Shown: piece after piece, positions 25,660 to 34,351 of the stretch
Position numbering within the stretch: position 1 is the first letter of the stretch
How the letters are laid out: each line of letters begins with the position of its first letter
DNA from: Planotetraspora silvatica
Lineage (GTDB): Bacteria > Actinomycetota > Actinomycetes > Streptosporangiales > Streptosporangiaceae
Length of the DNA stretch: 64,000 nucleotides
Direction of reading: 5' to 3'
NCBI RefSeq assembly: GCF_016863315.1
Contig: NZ_BOOQ01000030.1
Location: 124,001-188,000, forward strand
Program-made: the position numbers and the translations under genes
The notes under the pieces: generated by a model
The model's database searches: none
Seen by the model: only the letters and a program-made list of their open reading frames with translations
Told to the model about the DNA's origin: nothing

Positions 25660-26601
25660 ATGAAGTATCTGGTCTACATTCTCAAACGGCTGGTGTCCCT
25701 GATCCCGGTGCTGCTGGGGATCTCGTTCATCGTGTTCTTCCTCATCCGCCTGATACCAGGGGATCCGGCGGCCACGTTGCTCGGGTCGCACGCCACTCCC
25801 GACGCGATCCGCGAACTGCGCATCCAGTTGGGGCTCACCGATCCGTTGTGGAAGCAGTACCTGACGTTTCTCGGTCACCTGTTGCAGGGCAACCTCGGTT
25901 ACTCGTACGTGTACAGCAGTTCGGTCCTGGACCTGGTCACGATCAGCCTGCCGGTGACGATCTGGCTGCTGGTCTCGGGCACCGTCTTCACGCTCCTGAT
26001 CGCTGTGCCGTTGGCCGTCCTGGCCGCGGCACGGCGAAACGGGATCGCCGACAACATCATCCGGGCGGTGCCGGTCGTGGGACTGGGACTGCCGGCGTTC
26101 TGGCTCGGCATCATGTTGATCCTGGTCTTCGGGTTGAAACTGGGCTGGTTCCCGGTCGCCGGGTACGGTGACACGCTGTCGGACCACCTGCGCGGCATGG
26201 TGCTGCCGGGCGTCACGATCGCCCTGACCCTCTCGCCGATCCTGATCCGCAGCCTGCGGGCCAGCATGATCGACGTGCTGAGCAGTGACTACATCGTGAC
26301 GGCGCACGCCAAGGGGATCAGCACCTCGCGAGTGGTGCTCGGTCACGCCCTGCGCAACGCCGCGGTCTCGTCGGTCACCGTCCTCGGCGTGAACATCGCC
26401 TATCTCACCGGATCGACGCTCGTGGTCGAACGGGTCTTCTCGCTGCCCGGCATCGGACAGCAGATGATCAATTCCATTCTCGGAAGGGACTTCCCCACCG
26501 TGCAGGGAATCACCTTGATGTTCGCGATCATGGTCGTGGTCGTGAACCTGTTGACCGACGTCACGCACGCCGCGCTCGATCCCCGGGTCAAGCTCGCATG
26601 A
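25660..26601 (+). CDS. Oligopeptide ABC transporter permease (DppB type)
   Basis: 313 residues with six hydrophobic segments. The start MKYLVYILKRLVSLIPVLL is the classical N-terminus of DppB/OppB, with FFLIRLIPGDPA shortly after. The EAA-loop region reads DYIVTAHAKGISTSRVVLGHALRNA, the contact site for the ATPases. It forms the membrane channel with the next gene product. It follows the binding protein by 40 bp and overlaps the next gene by ATGA. Confidence 0.95.
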   Translation: MKYLVYILKRLVSLIPVLLGISFIVFFLIRLIPGDPAATLLGSHATPDAIRELRIQLGLTDPLWKQYLTFLGHLLQGNLGYSYVYSSSVLDLVTISLPVTIWLLVSGTVFTLLIAVPLAVLAAARRNGIADNIIRAVPVVGLGLPAFWLGIMLILVFGLKLGWFPVAGYGDTLSDHLRGMVLPGVTIALTLSPILIRSLRASMIDVLSSDYIVTAHAKGISTSRVVLGHALRNAAVSSVTVLGVNIAYLTGSTLVVERVFSLPGIGQQMINSILGRDFPTVQGITLMFAIMVVVVNLLTDVTHAALDPRVKLA

Positions 26602-27464
26602 GCGCTTCGACGAGTGTCGGTCCCGTCCTGCCGGCGGTCACCGGCACGCCCCGGCGCAGGCGCGGGCGATGGAACGTCCCCCTTGTGGCGGGGCTGGTGC
26701 TGTTCGCCCTCATCGTCCTGTGCGCGCTCTGCGCGCCCCTGCTGACGAGCTACGACCCGATCCAGCAGAACCTGAACGACGCCTTCCTCGCGCCCGGTGC
26801 GAAGAATCACCTGCTCGGCACCGACTCGCTCGGACGCGACGTGCTCTCCAGGCTGCTCTACGGCGCGCGCGTCGACCTCCGGGTCGGCGTGCTGGCGGTC
26901 ATCTCGCCATTCGTGATCGGCAGCCTGCTCGGCCTGATCTCGGGATGGTTCGGCGGGTGGATCGACGCCGTCATCGGCCGCATCGTCGACATGGTGATCG
27001 CCTTCCCGTTCCTGGTGCTGGTCATCGCGCTGGTGTTCGCGATGGGCCCCGGCACGACGAGCATCTACACGGCCATCACGCTGGTCGGCTGGGTGGCGTA
27101 CTGCCGCATCGTGCGCGGCCAGGTGCTGATCGCCAAGGAGCAGGAGTACGCGATGGCGGCCAGGGCCAGCGGCCTGCCGACGTGGCGGATCCTGCTGCGG
27201 CACCTGCTGCCCAACGTCGTCCTGCAGGCGATCGTCTTCTCGATGAGCGACATCGTGCTGACCCTGCTGGCGATCGTGACCCTGGGCTTCCTCGGTCTCG
27301 GGGTGCCGCCACCCACCCCCGACTGGGGAACCATGATCCAGGAAGGCCAGCAGTTCATCTTGGACAAGTGGTACATGTCCACGATCCCCGGCCTGGCGGT
27401 CGTCCTGACCGGCCTGGCACTGGCGTTGATCGCGGACGGCATCGTGGAGAAGGCGAACAAATGA
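26598..27464 (+). CDS. Oligopeptide ABC transporter permease (DppC type)
   Basis: 288 residues. It has the DppC/OppC layout: a basic N-terminus, a first membrane helix at about 27-48, then LLGTDSLGRDVLSRLLYGAR, a signature of this subfamily, and the coupling loop EYAMAARASGLPTWRILLRHLLPN. It pairs with the preceding permease. Start and stop overlap both neighbours by 4 bp. Confidence 0.95.
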   Translation: MSASTSVGPVLPAVTGTPRRRRGRWNVPLVAGLVLFALIVLCALCAPLLTSYDPIQQNLNDAFLAPGAKNHLLGTDSLGRDVLSRLLYGARVDLRVGVLAVISPFVIGSLLGLISGWFGGWIDAVIGRIVDMVIAFPFLVLVIALVFAMGPGTTSIYTAITLVGWVAYCRIVRGQVLIAKEQEYAMAARASGLPTWRILLRHLLPNVVLQAIVFSMSDIVLTLLAIVTLGFLGLGVPPPTPDWGTMIQEGQQFILDKWYMSTIPGLAVVLTGLALALIADGIVEKANK

Positions 27465-28492
27465 CCGCGCCACTGCTAGAGGTCCGCGACCTGCACGTGG
27501 ACATCCCGATGTCGCACGGACGGCTGCACGCGGTCCGCGGGGTGTCCCTTTCGGTCGGCGTCGCCGAGTCGGTCGGGCTGGTCGGCGAGTCCGGCTCGGG
27601 CAAGAGCCTGACGCTGCGCGCGCTGCTCGGACTGCTGCCACGTCCGGCCAGGATCGCCTCCGGAACCGTGCTGATCGACGGTGAGGACGTGACCGGGCTG
27701 CCGGCCAAGCAGTTGCACCGCCGGCTGACCGACACGATGGGCATGGTGTTCCAGGACGCCCTGACCGCGTTGAATCCGGTCATGCGCGTCGGCGACCAGA
27801 TCGCCGAGGCGCCGCTGCGCAAGCTGGGCAAGTCGCGCAGCGAGGCGAAGGCGATCGCGATCGACCTCATGACGGAGGTCGGCATCCCCGACCCCGAGCG
27901 CCGCTACCGCCTGTATCCCCACGAACTGTCCGGCGGGATGCGCCAGCGCATCTGCATCGCGATCGCGTTGTCCACCAAGCCGCGGCTGATCCTGGCCGAC
28001 GAGCCGACCACCGCGCTCGACGTGACGATCCAGGCGCAGGTCCTCGGCGTGCTGCGCCGGCTCAAGCAGGAGGAGAACGTCGGGCTCCTGCTGGTCAGCC
28101 ATGATCTCGCCGTGGTCAGCCAGACCTGTTCGCGGCTCTATGTGATGTACGCCGGCAAGGTCGTGGAGTCCGGCACCCTGCTCGACCTGGTCACCGCGCC
28201 CAAGCATCCGTACACGTTCTCGTTGCTGCGTTCGGTGCCCGATCCGGATCATCGCGTCGCCCGGCTGCTGACGATCCACGGGCAACCGCCCGACCTCAGC
28301 GAGGCCATCAGCGGATGTTCCTTCGCAGCCCGGTGCCCGTTCGCCGAAGAAGCCTGCCACCAGCGGGAACCGGTGCTGGCGCCGGTCGGATCGGCACCGG
28401 GCGCCGTGATCCGTGAGAGCGCCTGCCTGCGCGTCGGCACCGCGGAGCGCTGGACCGAGATGGTCTCTGAAGAAACGGTGAGTCAGCAGTAA
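27461..28492 (+). CDS. Oligopeptide ABC transporter ATPase (DppD type)
   Basis: 343 residues from the ATG at 27461 overlapping the dppC-type stop. Walker A GESGSGKS is at 42-49, the signature is LSGGMRQR, and Walker B is LILADEP followed by the D-loop region TTALDVT. The C-terminal cysteine-containing extension GCSFAARCPFAEEAC is the oligopeptide-specific domain that binds an iron-sulfur cluster in some homologues. It works as a heterodimer with the next gene product. Confidence 0.95.
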   Translation: MTAPLLEVRDLHVDIPMSHGRLHAVRGVSLSVGVAESVGLVGESGSGKSLTLRALLGLLPRPARIASGTVLIDGEDVTGLPAKQLHRRLTDTMGMVFQDALTALNPVMRVGDQIAEAPLRKLGKSRSEAKAIAIDLMTEVGIPDPERRYRLYPHELSGGMRQRICIAIALSTKPRLILADEPTTALDVTIQAQVLGVLRRLKQEENVGLLLVSHDLAVVSQTCSRLYVMYAGKVVESGTLLDLVTAPKHPYTFSLLRSVPDPDHRVARLLTIHGQPPDLSEAISGCSFAARCPFAEEACHQREPVLAPVGSAPGAVIRESACLRVGTAERWTEMVSEETVSQQ

Positions 28493-29544
28493 TGGCGGGA
28501 AACGAGATCCTCTCAGTCGAAGGCCTGGCCAGGCACTTCACCCCTCCGGTGGCGGTCACCGACCGGATCTTCGGCAAGAAGCCGGTGGTGAACCGCGCCG
28601 TCGACGGCGTGGACCTGGTCCTGCACAAGGGGGAGACGCTCGGCCTGGTCGGCGAGTCCGGCTGCGGCAAGTCCACTCTCGCGCGCTCCATCGTCGGCCT
28701 CTACCGGCCCACCGCGGGTGAGATCCGCTATGACGGCGAACCCCTCCAGGCGAAGCGGACCCGTGCCCAGCACCGCGCCATACAGATGGTGTTCCAGGAC
28801 CCGTACAGCTCGCTGAACCCCCGGATGACCGTCGAGCAAACGCTGTCGGAGTTGCTCCGGTTCCACAAACTGGTCCCGCGTAACAAGGTGGGGGAGCGCA
28901 ACCGGGAACTGATGCACCTGGTCGGCCTGCCCGAGCGGGCCCTGACGCAGCGGCCGCGCCAGTTCTCCGGCGGGCAACGGCAGCGCGTGGGCATCGCCCG
29001 CGCGCTGGCGCTCGAGCCGACGGTGCTGATCGCCGACGAACCGGTGTCGGCACTCGACGTGTCGGTGCAGGCCAACATCATCAACCTGCTCACCGATCTC
29101 AAGGAGACGCTCGACCTGTCGGTCATCTTCGTCTCGCACAACATGGCGGTCGTGCGGCAGATCAGCGATCGGACCGCGGTCATGTACCGGGGCCGCATCG
29201 TCGAGACCGGTGACACCGACACCCTGTTCGACGACCCGGTTCACCCCTACACCAAGCTGCTCATCGGCTCGGTGCCGAGGCTCGCCGGCGAAGGCGACCG
29301 GGGCGAGCCGGACGCGGCGGTGGCCGAGGCCGTCGTCGCGGAGAGCGGACAGAGCCCCGTCCTCGACGAGGTCGTCCGGTCGGCGGCACGCGAAGGAACC
29401 AGTCCGTGCCGTTACGCCGACCGTTGCCCGGCCGTCGTCGCCGCGTGCGCCGACGAGCCCTCCCTGATCATCGATCCACGTGACGGCAGCCGGTCGGCCG
29501 CCTGCGTCCACGTACCAGAACGAGCTGAAGGAGTAATCGCGTGA
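28492..29544 (+). CDS. Oligopeptide ABC transporter ATPase (DppF type)
   Basis: 350 residues. Walker A GESGCGKS at 54-61, signature FSGGQRQRVGIARAL, Walker B VLIADEP. DppF-like features include FQDPYSSLNPRMTV and the C-terminal PCRYADRCPAVVAAC segment. It shares a TAATG stop-start with the preceding gene and a GTGA overlap with the next, so peptidase and transporter genes are translationally linked. Confidence 0.95.
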   Translation: MAGNEILSVEGLARHFTPPVAVTDRIFGKKPVVNRAVDGVDLVLHKGETLGLVGESGCGKSTLARSIVGLYRPTAGEIRYDGEPLQAKRTRAQHRAIQMVFQDPYSSLNPRMTVEQTLSELLRFHKLVPRNKVGERNRELMHLVGLPERALTQRPRQFSGGQRQRVGIARALALEPTVLIADEPVSALDVSVQANIINLLTDLKETLDLSVIFVSHNMAVVRQISDRTAVMYRGRIVETGDTDTLFDDPVHPYTKLLIGSVPRLAGEGDRGEPDAAVAEAVVAESGQSPVLDEVVRSAAREGTSPCRYADRCPAVVAACADEPSLIIDPRDGSRSAACVHVPERAEGVIA

Positions 29545-30488
29545 GTGGCCCCATCGTCATCGGCAGTGAGCGGAGTGAGGCGGGACTCCCCGCGGCGATG
29601 GAGATCCTCGCCCGCGGGGGTTCCGCACTGGACGCCGTCGAGGCAGGGTTACGGCGGTGCGAGGACAACCTGGACGACCACTATGTCGGGACCGGCGGGC
29701 TGCCGAACGCCCAGGGCGTGGTCGAACTCGACGCGTCGCTGATGGTCGGTTCGAGCAGGGCCTTCGGCGCGGTGGGCGCGGTGAAGGGGTTCCCCAATCC
29801 CATCTCGATCGCGCGGGCCGTACTGGAACGGCTGCCGCAGCACAGCCTGCTCGTCGGCCCGGGCGCCGAGTTGTTCGCCGAGGAGAACGGTTTCGAGCGG
29901 GCGGAACTGCTGACGGAGGAGTCCAGGAAGCTGTTCCTGGCGGCTCTGGAGCCGTCGGCCGAGTCGGTCGAAGGGGAGCGCACCGCCGCGCAGGCCGGTG
30001 ACGAGCTGTACCGGAAGACCGCACTGGACCTGGTCAACCACTTCGCCCCGCACGACGGGCCCTGGGGCACCATCAACATCCTGGCCCTGGACTCCTCGGG
30101 TGAACTCGTCGTCGGCGTGTCCACCAGCGGCTATCCCTGGAAGTACCCGGGAAGGGTGGGGGACTCGGCCGTCCCGGGCGCGGGCAACTACGCCGACCTG
30201 CGCTACGGAGGCGCCGCCTGCACCGGACGCGGCGAGCTGAGCATGCGCGCCCTCGGAGCGCGCGGCATCGTCGCGGACCTGGCGCGCGGGCTCGATCCCT
30301 CCGCGGCCTGTCTGGCGATGTTGGCCGACGCGGCGACCCTGCCGGACGAATACCGCGCCGAGTTGCGCTGTCTCGCGCTCACTCCGGACGGGCGGCACGG
30401 CGCGGCGGCGGGCCAGACCGGTTCGGTGTACGCGGTGATGACCGAGACCTCGACCGAACCCGAGTTCCACCCGAGGAGCGTGCTGTGA
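29541..30488 (+). CDS. Ntn-hydrolase of the isoaspartyl peptidase / glycosylasparaginase family
   Basis: 315 residues. The family autoprocesses to expose an N-terminal threonine nucleophile; here Thr177 in WGTINILALD is the clear candidate, placing the cleavage after Gly176. Other family stretches are GGSALDAVEAGLRRCEDN, VGTGGLPNAQGVVELDA and the C-terminal TSGYPWKYPGRVGDSA with the GDS turn. Members hydrolyse beta-aspartyl (iso-linked) peptides, asparagine, or GlcNAc-Asn. No signal peptide is seen, so it acts on imported material. Its GTGA overlaps with the transporter ATPase gene and the M55 gene suggest that an iso-linked aspartyl or asparagine bond is in the imported compound. Confidence 0.9.
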   Translation: MSGPIVIGSERSEAGLPAAMEILARGGSALDAVEAGLRRCEDNLDDHYVGTGGLPNAQGVVELDASLMVGSSRAFGAVGAVKGFPNPISIARAVLERLPQHSLLVGPGAELFAEENGFERAELLTEESRKLFLAALEPSAESVEGERTAAQAGDELYRKTALDLVNHFAPHDGPWGTINILALDSSGELVVGVSTSGYPWKYPGRVGDSAVPGAGNYADLRYGGAACTGRGELSMRALGARGIVADLARGLDPSAACLAMLADAATLPDEYRAELRCLALTPDGRHGAAAGQTGSVYAVMTETSTEPEFHPRSVL

Positions 30489-31309
30489 AGGTCTACATCT
30501 CCTCCGACATGGAGGGCACCGCGGGCGTCGTCGACTGGGACCAGTGCGTCATCGGGGGGTCGCAGTACCCGTATTACACCGAGTTGCTGACCGGTGAGAT
30601 CAACGCCGCCATCGAAGGCGCGATGCAGGCCGGCGCCACCGAGTTCCTCGTCAACGACGCGCATTCGAAGATGGCCAACCTGAAGCCGGACGCGCTCGCC
30701 GGGCGGGCCGGTTATCTGTCCGGCCGGTACAAGCCGATGTACATGATGCAGGGGCTCGACGCGACCTTTGACGCGATCTTCCTGGTGTCCTATCACGGTT
30801 CGATGGGCAGCCGGGGCTCGGTCCTGTCGCACACCTATTTCCCCACGGCGTTCGCCGAGGTCACCGTCAACGGCGTCGTCGCGGGCGAGGCCGGGATCAA
30901 CGCGCTGGTGGCCGCCGCGTACCAGGTGCCGATCGTGCTGGTCACCGGCGACGCGACGACCGCCGAGGAGACCGAGCGGTTCTGCCCGGGCATCAAGGCC
31001 GCGGTCGTCAAGACGTCCGTGTCCCGGTTCTCCGCCGAATCGTTGCACCCGGCGGCGGCCAGGGACCTGATCCGCGAGCAGGCCCGGTCGGCCATCGAGG
31101 ACCTGCCCACCGCGTGGCAGACGGCCGTCAGCCTTCCCGCCACCTTGGGCATCTCCTTCCGCAGCAGTGATTACTGCGAGCTGGCGGCCAGGATCGCCGG
31201 GGTCGAGCGGACCGGCGACCTTTCGGCGACGATCACCGGCGAGGACCCGCTGTGGATCTACCAGACGTTCATCACCGTCGTTCTGCTGTGCCGGGGCCTC
31301 GTCGAATGA
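30485..31309 (+). CDS. D-aminopeptidase, M55 (DppA) family
   Basis: 274 residues. The binuclear zinc ligands of Bacillus DppA are visible at nearly the same numbers: Asp8 and Glu10 in SSDMEGTAG, His60 in NDAHS, His104 in SYHGSMG, and a glutamate (Glu135) in AGEAG. By simple counting, the position of the proposed Bacillus Cys115 nucleophile is Ser here. M55 enzymes form decameric self-compartmentalising peptidases that remove D-residues such as D-Ala from the N-terminus. A dipeptide transporter with dppA is a known pairing in Bacillus. Here it supports an import route for peptides containing D-amino acids. Confidence 0.92.
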   Translation: MKVYISSDMEGTAGVVDWDQCVIGGSQYPYYTELLTGEINAAIEGAMQAGATEFLVNDAHSKMANLKPDALAGRAGYLSGRYKPMYMMQGLDATFDAIFLVSYHGSMGSRGSVLSHTYFPTAFAEVTVNGVVAGEAGINALVAAAYQVPIVLVTGDATTAEETERFCPGIKAAVVKTSVSRFSAESLHPAAARDLIREQARSAIEDLPTAWQTAVSLPATLGISFRSSDYCELAARIAGVERTGDLSATITGEDPLWIYQTFITVVLLCRGLVE

Positions 31310-32568
31310 AGATCGTCGAAGTTCTCACCGAACCGGTCCGCACCGGATTCTTCGCGGACGACCAGGCGGCGATCAGAGCCGGCGCCGAGCATGACGGGTT
31401 CTCCTACGCGGGCAGTCCCGTCACTCCGGGCTTCTCAGCCATCCGGCAGGCCGGCGAGGCGCTGTCGGTCATGCTGCTGCTCGAGGACGGCTCGGTCGCC
31501 CATGGGGACTGCGCCGCGGTGCAGTACAGCGGCGCCGGGGGCCGGGATCCGGTCTTCAGCGCGGCGGCGGCCCGGCGGGACGTCGAGGAACACCTCACAC
31601 CACTGCTGGCCGGTGCGGAACTCGGCTCGTTCCGTGAACTGGCCACGCGGGTGGACGCCTGCCGATCGGCCACCGGCCCGCTGCACACGGCCGTGCGGTA
31701 CGGGGTGACCCAGGCGGTGCTCGACGCGGTCGCGCAGAGCAGACGGCTCACCATCGCCGAGGTCGTGCGCGACGAATACGCGACCGGCGTGGACCTCCGG
31801 CCGGTGCCGATGTTCGCGCAGACCGGCGACGACCGGTACGGCAACGCGGAGAAGATGATCCTCAAGCAGGTGGACGTCCTCCCGCACGGCCTGATCAACA
31901 ACGTCGACACCAAACTGGGACGCCAGGGCGAACTGCTGGAGGAGTACCTGCGGTGGCTGGTCGAAAGGATCAGCCGGCTGCGACCCGTCAGCGGATATCT
32001 GCCGCGGCTGCATTTCGACACCTACGGGACCGTGGGCCTGGCGTTCGGCGGTGACGTCGACGCCGTCGCCCGCTATCTCGCCCGCCTCGGGGACATCGCC
32101 GCGCCGCACGAACTGGTCATCGAGCATCCGATCGACGCCGGCGACCGGCAGTCCCAGATCGAGACGTACGTGCGCCTCCGGGCGGCACTGAACCGGATCG
32201 GCTCACCGGTCAAGATCGTCGTCGACGAGTGGTGCAACACCCTTGAGGACATCGAGATGTTCGTCGATCAGGGCGCGGCGGACGTGATCCACGTCAAGAC
32301 GCCGGATCTCGGCGGTATCAACAACACCATCGAGGCGCTGCTCCTGGTCCGTGAACGGGGTCTCGTGGCGTACTGCGGCGGGACCTGCAACGAGACCGAC
32401 CGTTCGGCGCAGATCAGTGCCCAGGTCGCGATGGCCTGCGGCGCGGGCCAGGTGCTGGCCAAACCAGGTATGGGCGTAGATGAGGGATTGATGATCGTGG
32501 GGAATGAGATGGCTCGGGTCACGGCGATCGCGGCGGCCCGTCGCGCCAGGCAGCCGGTGCTGCCATGA
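31306..32568 (+). CDS. mal: Methylaspartate ammonia-lyase
   Basis: 420 residues from the ATG at 31306 (ATGA overlap with the M55 gene). Every active-site residue I recall for the Clostridium tetanomorphum enzyme is present at the identical number: His194 (PHGLINN), Mg ligands Asp238, Glu273 and Asp307, the catalytic Lys331 (HVKTPDLGG) and Cys361 (GGTCNETD). It belongs to the enolase superfamily and converts L-threo-3-methylaspartate to mesaconate and ammonia. The usual supplier, coenzyme-B12 glutamate mutase, is not encoded in this window. Within the operon it follows peptidases and precedes a CoA-transferase and a hydratase that could process mesaconate. Confidence 0.95.
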   Translation: MKIVEVLTEPVRTGFFADDQAAIRAGAEHDGFSYAGSPVTPGFSAIRQAGEALSVMLLLEDGSVAHGDCAAVQYSGAGGRDPVFSAAAARRDVEEHLTPLLAGAELGSFRELATRVDACRSATGPLHTAVRYGVTQAVLDAVAQSRRLTIAEVVRDEYATGVDLRPVPMFAQTGDDRYGNAEKMILKQVDVLPHGLINNVDTKLGRQGELLEEYLRWLVERISRLRPVSGYLPRLHFDTYGTVGLAFGGDVDAVARYLARLGDIAAPHELVIEHPIDAGDRQSQIETYVRLRAALNRIGSPVKIVVDEWCNTLEDIEMFVDQGAADVIHVKTPDLGGINNTIEALLLVRERGLVAYCGGTCNETDRSAQISAQVAMACGAGQVLAKPGMGVDEGLMIVGNEMARVTAIAAARRARQPVLP

Positions 32569-33764
32569 TGCCGCTGTCCGACGTCCGGATCATCGCGATA
32601 GAGCAGTACGGCGCCGGGCCGTTCGGCAGCGTGCACCTGGCGGATCTCGGCGCCGAAGTCATCAAGATCGAGGATCCGTCGTCCGGCGGCGACGTCGGCC
32701 GGTACGTGGTGCCGGAACAGCACGGCGAGGACAGCCTGTTCTTCGAGACGTTCAACCGCAACAAGCGAAGCCTCGGCCTCGACATCTCCACCCCGGAGGG
32801 CCGTGCCGTGTTCGAGGACCTGGTCAAGGTCAGCGACGTGGTGCACTCGAACCTGCGCGGGGACGTCCCGGCCAAGCTGAGGATCCGCTACGACGACCTC
32901 AAGCATCTCAACCCCGCGATCGTGTGCAGCTCGCTCAGCGGATTCGGGATGACCGGCCCCCGCAGCGCGGAACCCGGCTACGACTACGTGCTGCAGGGGA
33001 TGGCCGGTTGGATGGACCTCACCGGTGAACCCGACGGACCGCCCACGAAGTCCGGGCTGTCGCTGGTCGACTACGCCGGCGGTCTGGTGGCGGCAGGCTC
33101 GATCCTGGCCGCGCTGCATGCCGCGCGACGCGACGGGATCGGCGCGGACTGCGACATCAGCCTGTTCGACACGGCCATCTCGATGCTGACGTATCCGGCC
33201 GCCTGGCAGCTCAACGGTGATTTCGAGCCCAAGCGGACCCATCATTCGGCCCACCCGTCGCTCGTCCCGTTCCAGGCGTTCCCCACCGGAGACGGCTGGC
33301 TGGTCATCGCCTGCCCGAAGGAGAAGTTCTTCCGCAGACTCGCGCGGGCCGTCGAGCGTCCGGAGTGGCTGAGCGACCCGCGGTATGCGAACTTCGCCGC
33401 CCGCAGGGAGAACGCCGAGGCGCTGCTGGCCGAGCTGGAAGAGGTGTTCGCGACCGGGACCAGCGAGCACTGGCTGGGCCTCCTCCGGGAGGCCGGTGTG
33501 CCGTGCGGCCCGGTGAACTCCGTGGCCGAGGCTCTGCGAGATCCGCACACCGTCGCCCGGGGCATGGTGGTCGAGACCGAGCACCCCTATTTCGGGACCG
33601 TGCGGCAGGTGGCGAGCCCGCTGAGGGTGGGTTCGGGGGAGCGCCGGTACAGACGTGGTCCCCGGCGCGACGAGGACGCCGACTACGTCCTCACCGAGTT
33701 GCTCGGTTACGACGCGGACCGTGTCGAGCGGCTCCGCGCGGTGCCGTCAGACGGGGAGCGTTGA
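32565..33764 (+). CDS. Class III (CaiB/BaiF) CoA-transferase, candidate mesaconate CoA-transferase
   Basis: 399 residues. Family III motifs: LGAEVIKIEDPSSGGDVGR, FFETFNRNKRSLGLDI, and the catalytic aspartate Asp169 in GLSLVDYAGG, which forms the acyl-aspartyl anhydride. The gene overlaps mal by ATGA. Class III enzymes move CoA between carboxylic acids; succinyl-CoA:mesaconate CoA-transferase belongs to this class. Mesaconate as acceptor is inferred from position, not from sequence. The enzyme could equally activate another acid from the same pathway. Confidence 0.9.
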   Translation: MMPLSDVRIIAIEQYGAGPFGSVHLADLGAEVIKIEDPSSGGDVGRYVVPEQHGEDSLFFETFNRNKRSLGLDISTPEGRAVFEDLVKVSDVVHSNLRGDVPAKLRIRYDDLKHLNPAIVCSSLSGFGMTGPRSAEPGYDYVLQGMAGWMDLTGEPDGPPTKSGLSLVDYAGGLVAAGSILAALHAARRDGIGADCDISLFDTAISMLTYPAAWQLNGDFEPKRTHHSAHPSLVPFQAFPTGDGWLVIACPKEKFFRRLARAVERPEWLSDPRYANFAARRENAEALLAELEEVFATGTSEHWLGLLREAGVPCGPVNSVAEALRDPHTVARGMVVETEHPYFGTVRQVASPLRVGSGERRYRRGPRRDEDADYVLTELLGYDADRVERLRAVPSDGER

Positions 33765-33765
33765 C

Positions 33766-34263
33766 ATGACCGTACGCACCGGATGGCAGGGCCGCTACTT
33801 CGAGGACTTCGAGGTCGGCGACGTGTATCAGCATGGCCTGGGGCGCACGGTCACCCAGGCGGACAACGTCTGGTTCACCCTGCTCACCCAGAACACCGCT
33901 CGAGTGCACTTCGACGCGCATTACGCCGCGCAGACCGAGTTCGGCCGGCCACTCGTGAACTCGGCCTTCACCATCGCGCTCGTGACCGGGCAGTCCGTCA
34001 ACGACGTCTCCTACAACGTGATGGCGAACCTGGGGTGGGACGAGGTGCGGCTGCCGAACCCCCTGTTCGAGGGCGACACGGTCTACTCGTCCTCCGAGGT
34101 GCTCGCGCTCCGGGAGTCGCGTTCCAGACCGGAGGTCGGAATCGTCACCGTGCGGACCACGGGCACCAACCAGGAGGGGACGGTCGTCATCACCTTCAAC
34201 CGGACGGTGATGGTCTACCGGCGAGGCTTCGGACCCGCGCATGGACCGATGACCGGCGGATGA
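33766..34263 (+). CDS. MaoC-like single hot-dog hydratase, candidate mesaconyl-CoA hydratase
   Basis: 165 residues from the ATG one base after the CoA-transferase stop. The start GRYFEDFEVGDVYQHGLGRTVTQAD and the VHFDAHYA segment are typical of MaoC-type dehydratases. In the hydratase-2 motif the usual aspartate is Asn43, five residues before His48; several relatives have this Asn. Characterised mesaconyl-CoA hydratases are about twice as long (double hot-dog), so a homodimer is expected. It would turn mesaconyl-CoA into beta-methylmalyl- or citramalyl-CoA. The CitE-type lyase needed to split that product is not in the window. Confidence 0.85.
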   Translation: MTVRTGWQGRYFEDFEVGDVYQHGLGRTVTQADNVWFTLLTQNTARVHFDAHYAAQTEFGRPLVNSAFTIALVTGQSVNDVSYNVMANLGWDEVRLPNPLFEGDTVYSSSEVLALRESRSRPEVGIVTVRTTGTNQEGTVVITFNRTVMVYRRGFGPAHGPMTGG

Positions 34264-34266
34264 CCG

Positions 34267-34307
34267 CCGGCCGCGACGGCGCGGCCCGACCGTCCGGCCG
34301 CGACGGC
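34267..34307. repeat. 14-bp direct repeat in a GC-rich intergenic tail
   Basis: CCGGCCGCGACGGC occurs at 34267-34280 and again at 34294-34307, immediately after the MaoC stop codon. The surrounding 90 bp are an extremely GC-rich mixture of CCGG-type repeats; no coding potential. Confidence 0.6.
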
Positions 34308-34328
34308 CCGTTCCGGCCTTCTGGCTGC

Positions 34329-34351
34329 CCCGGCCGGGCCTTCCGGCCGGG
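34329..34351. terminator. Bidirectional terminator between convergent MaoC and Lrp genes
   Basis: CCCGGCCGG (34329-34337) and CCGGCCGGG (34343-34351) form a perfect 9-bp stem with a 5-nt loop, directly abutting the regulator's stop codon. Its place between convergent genes supports a terminator role. Confidence 0.65.
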
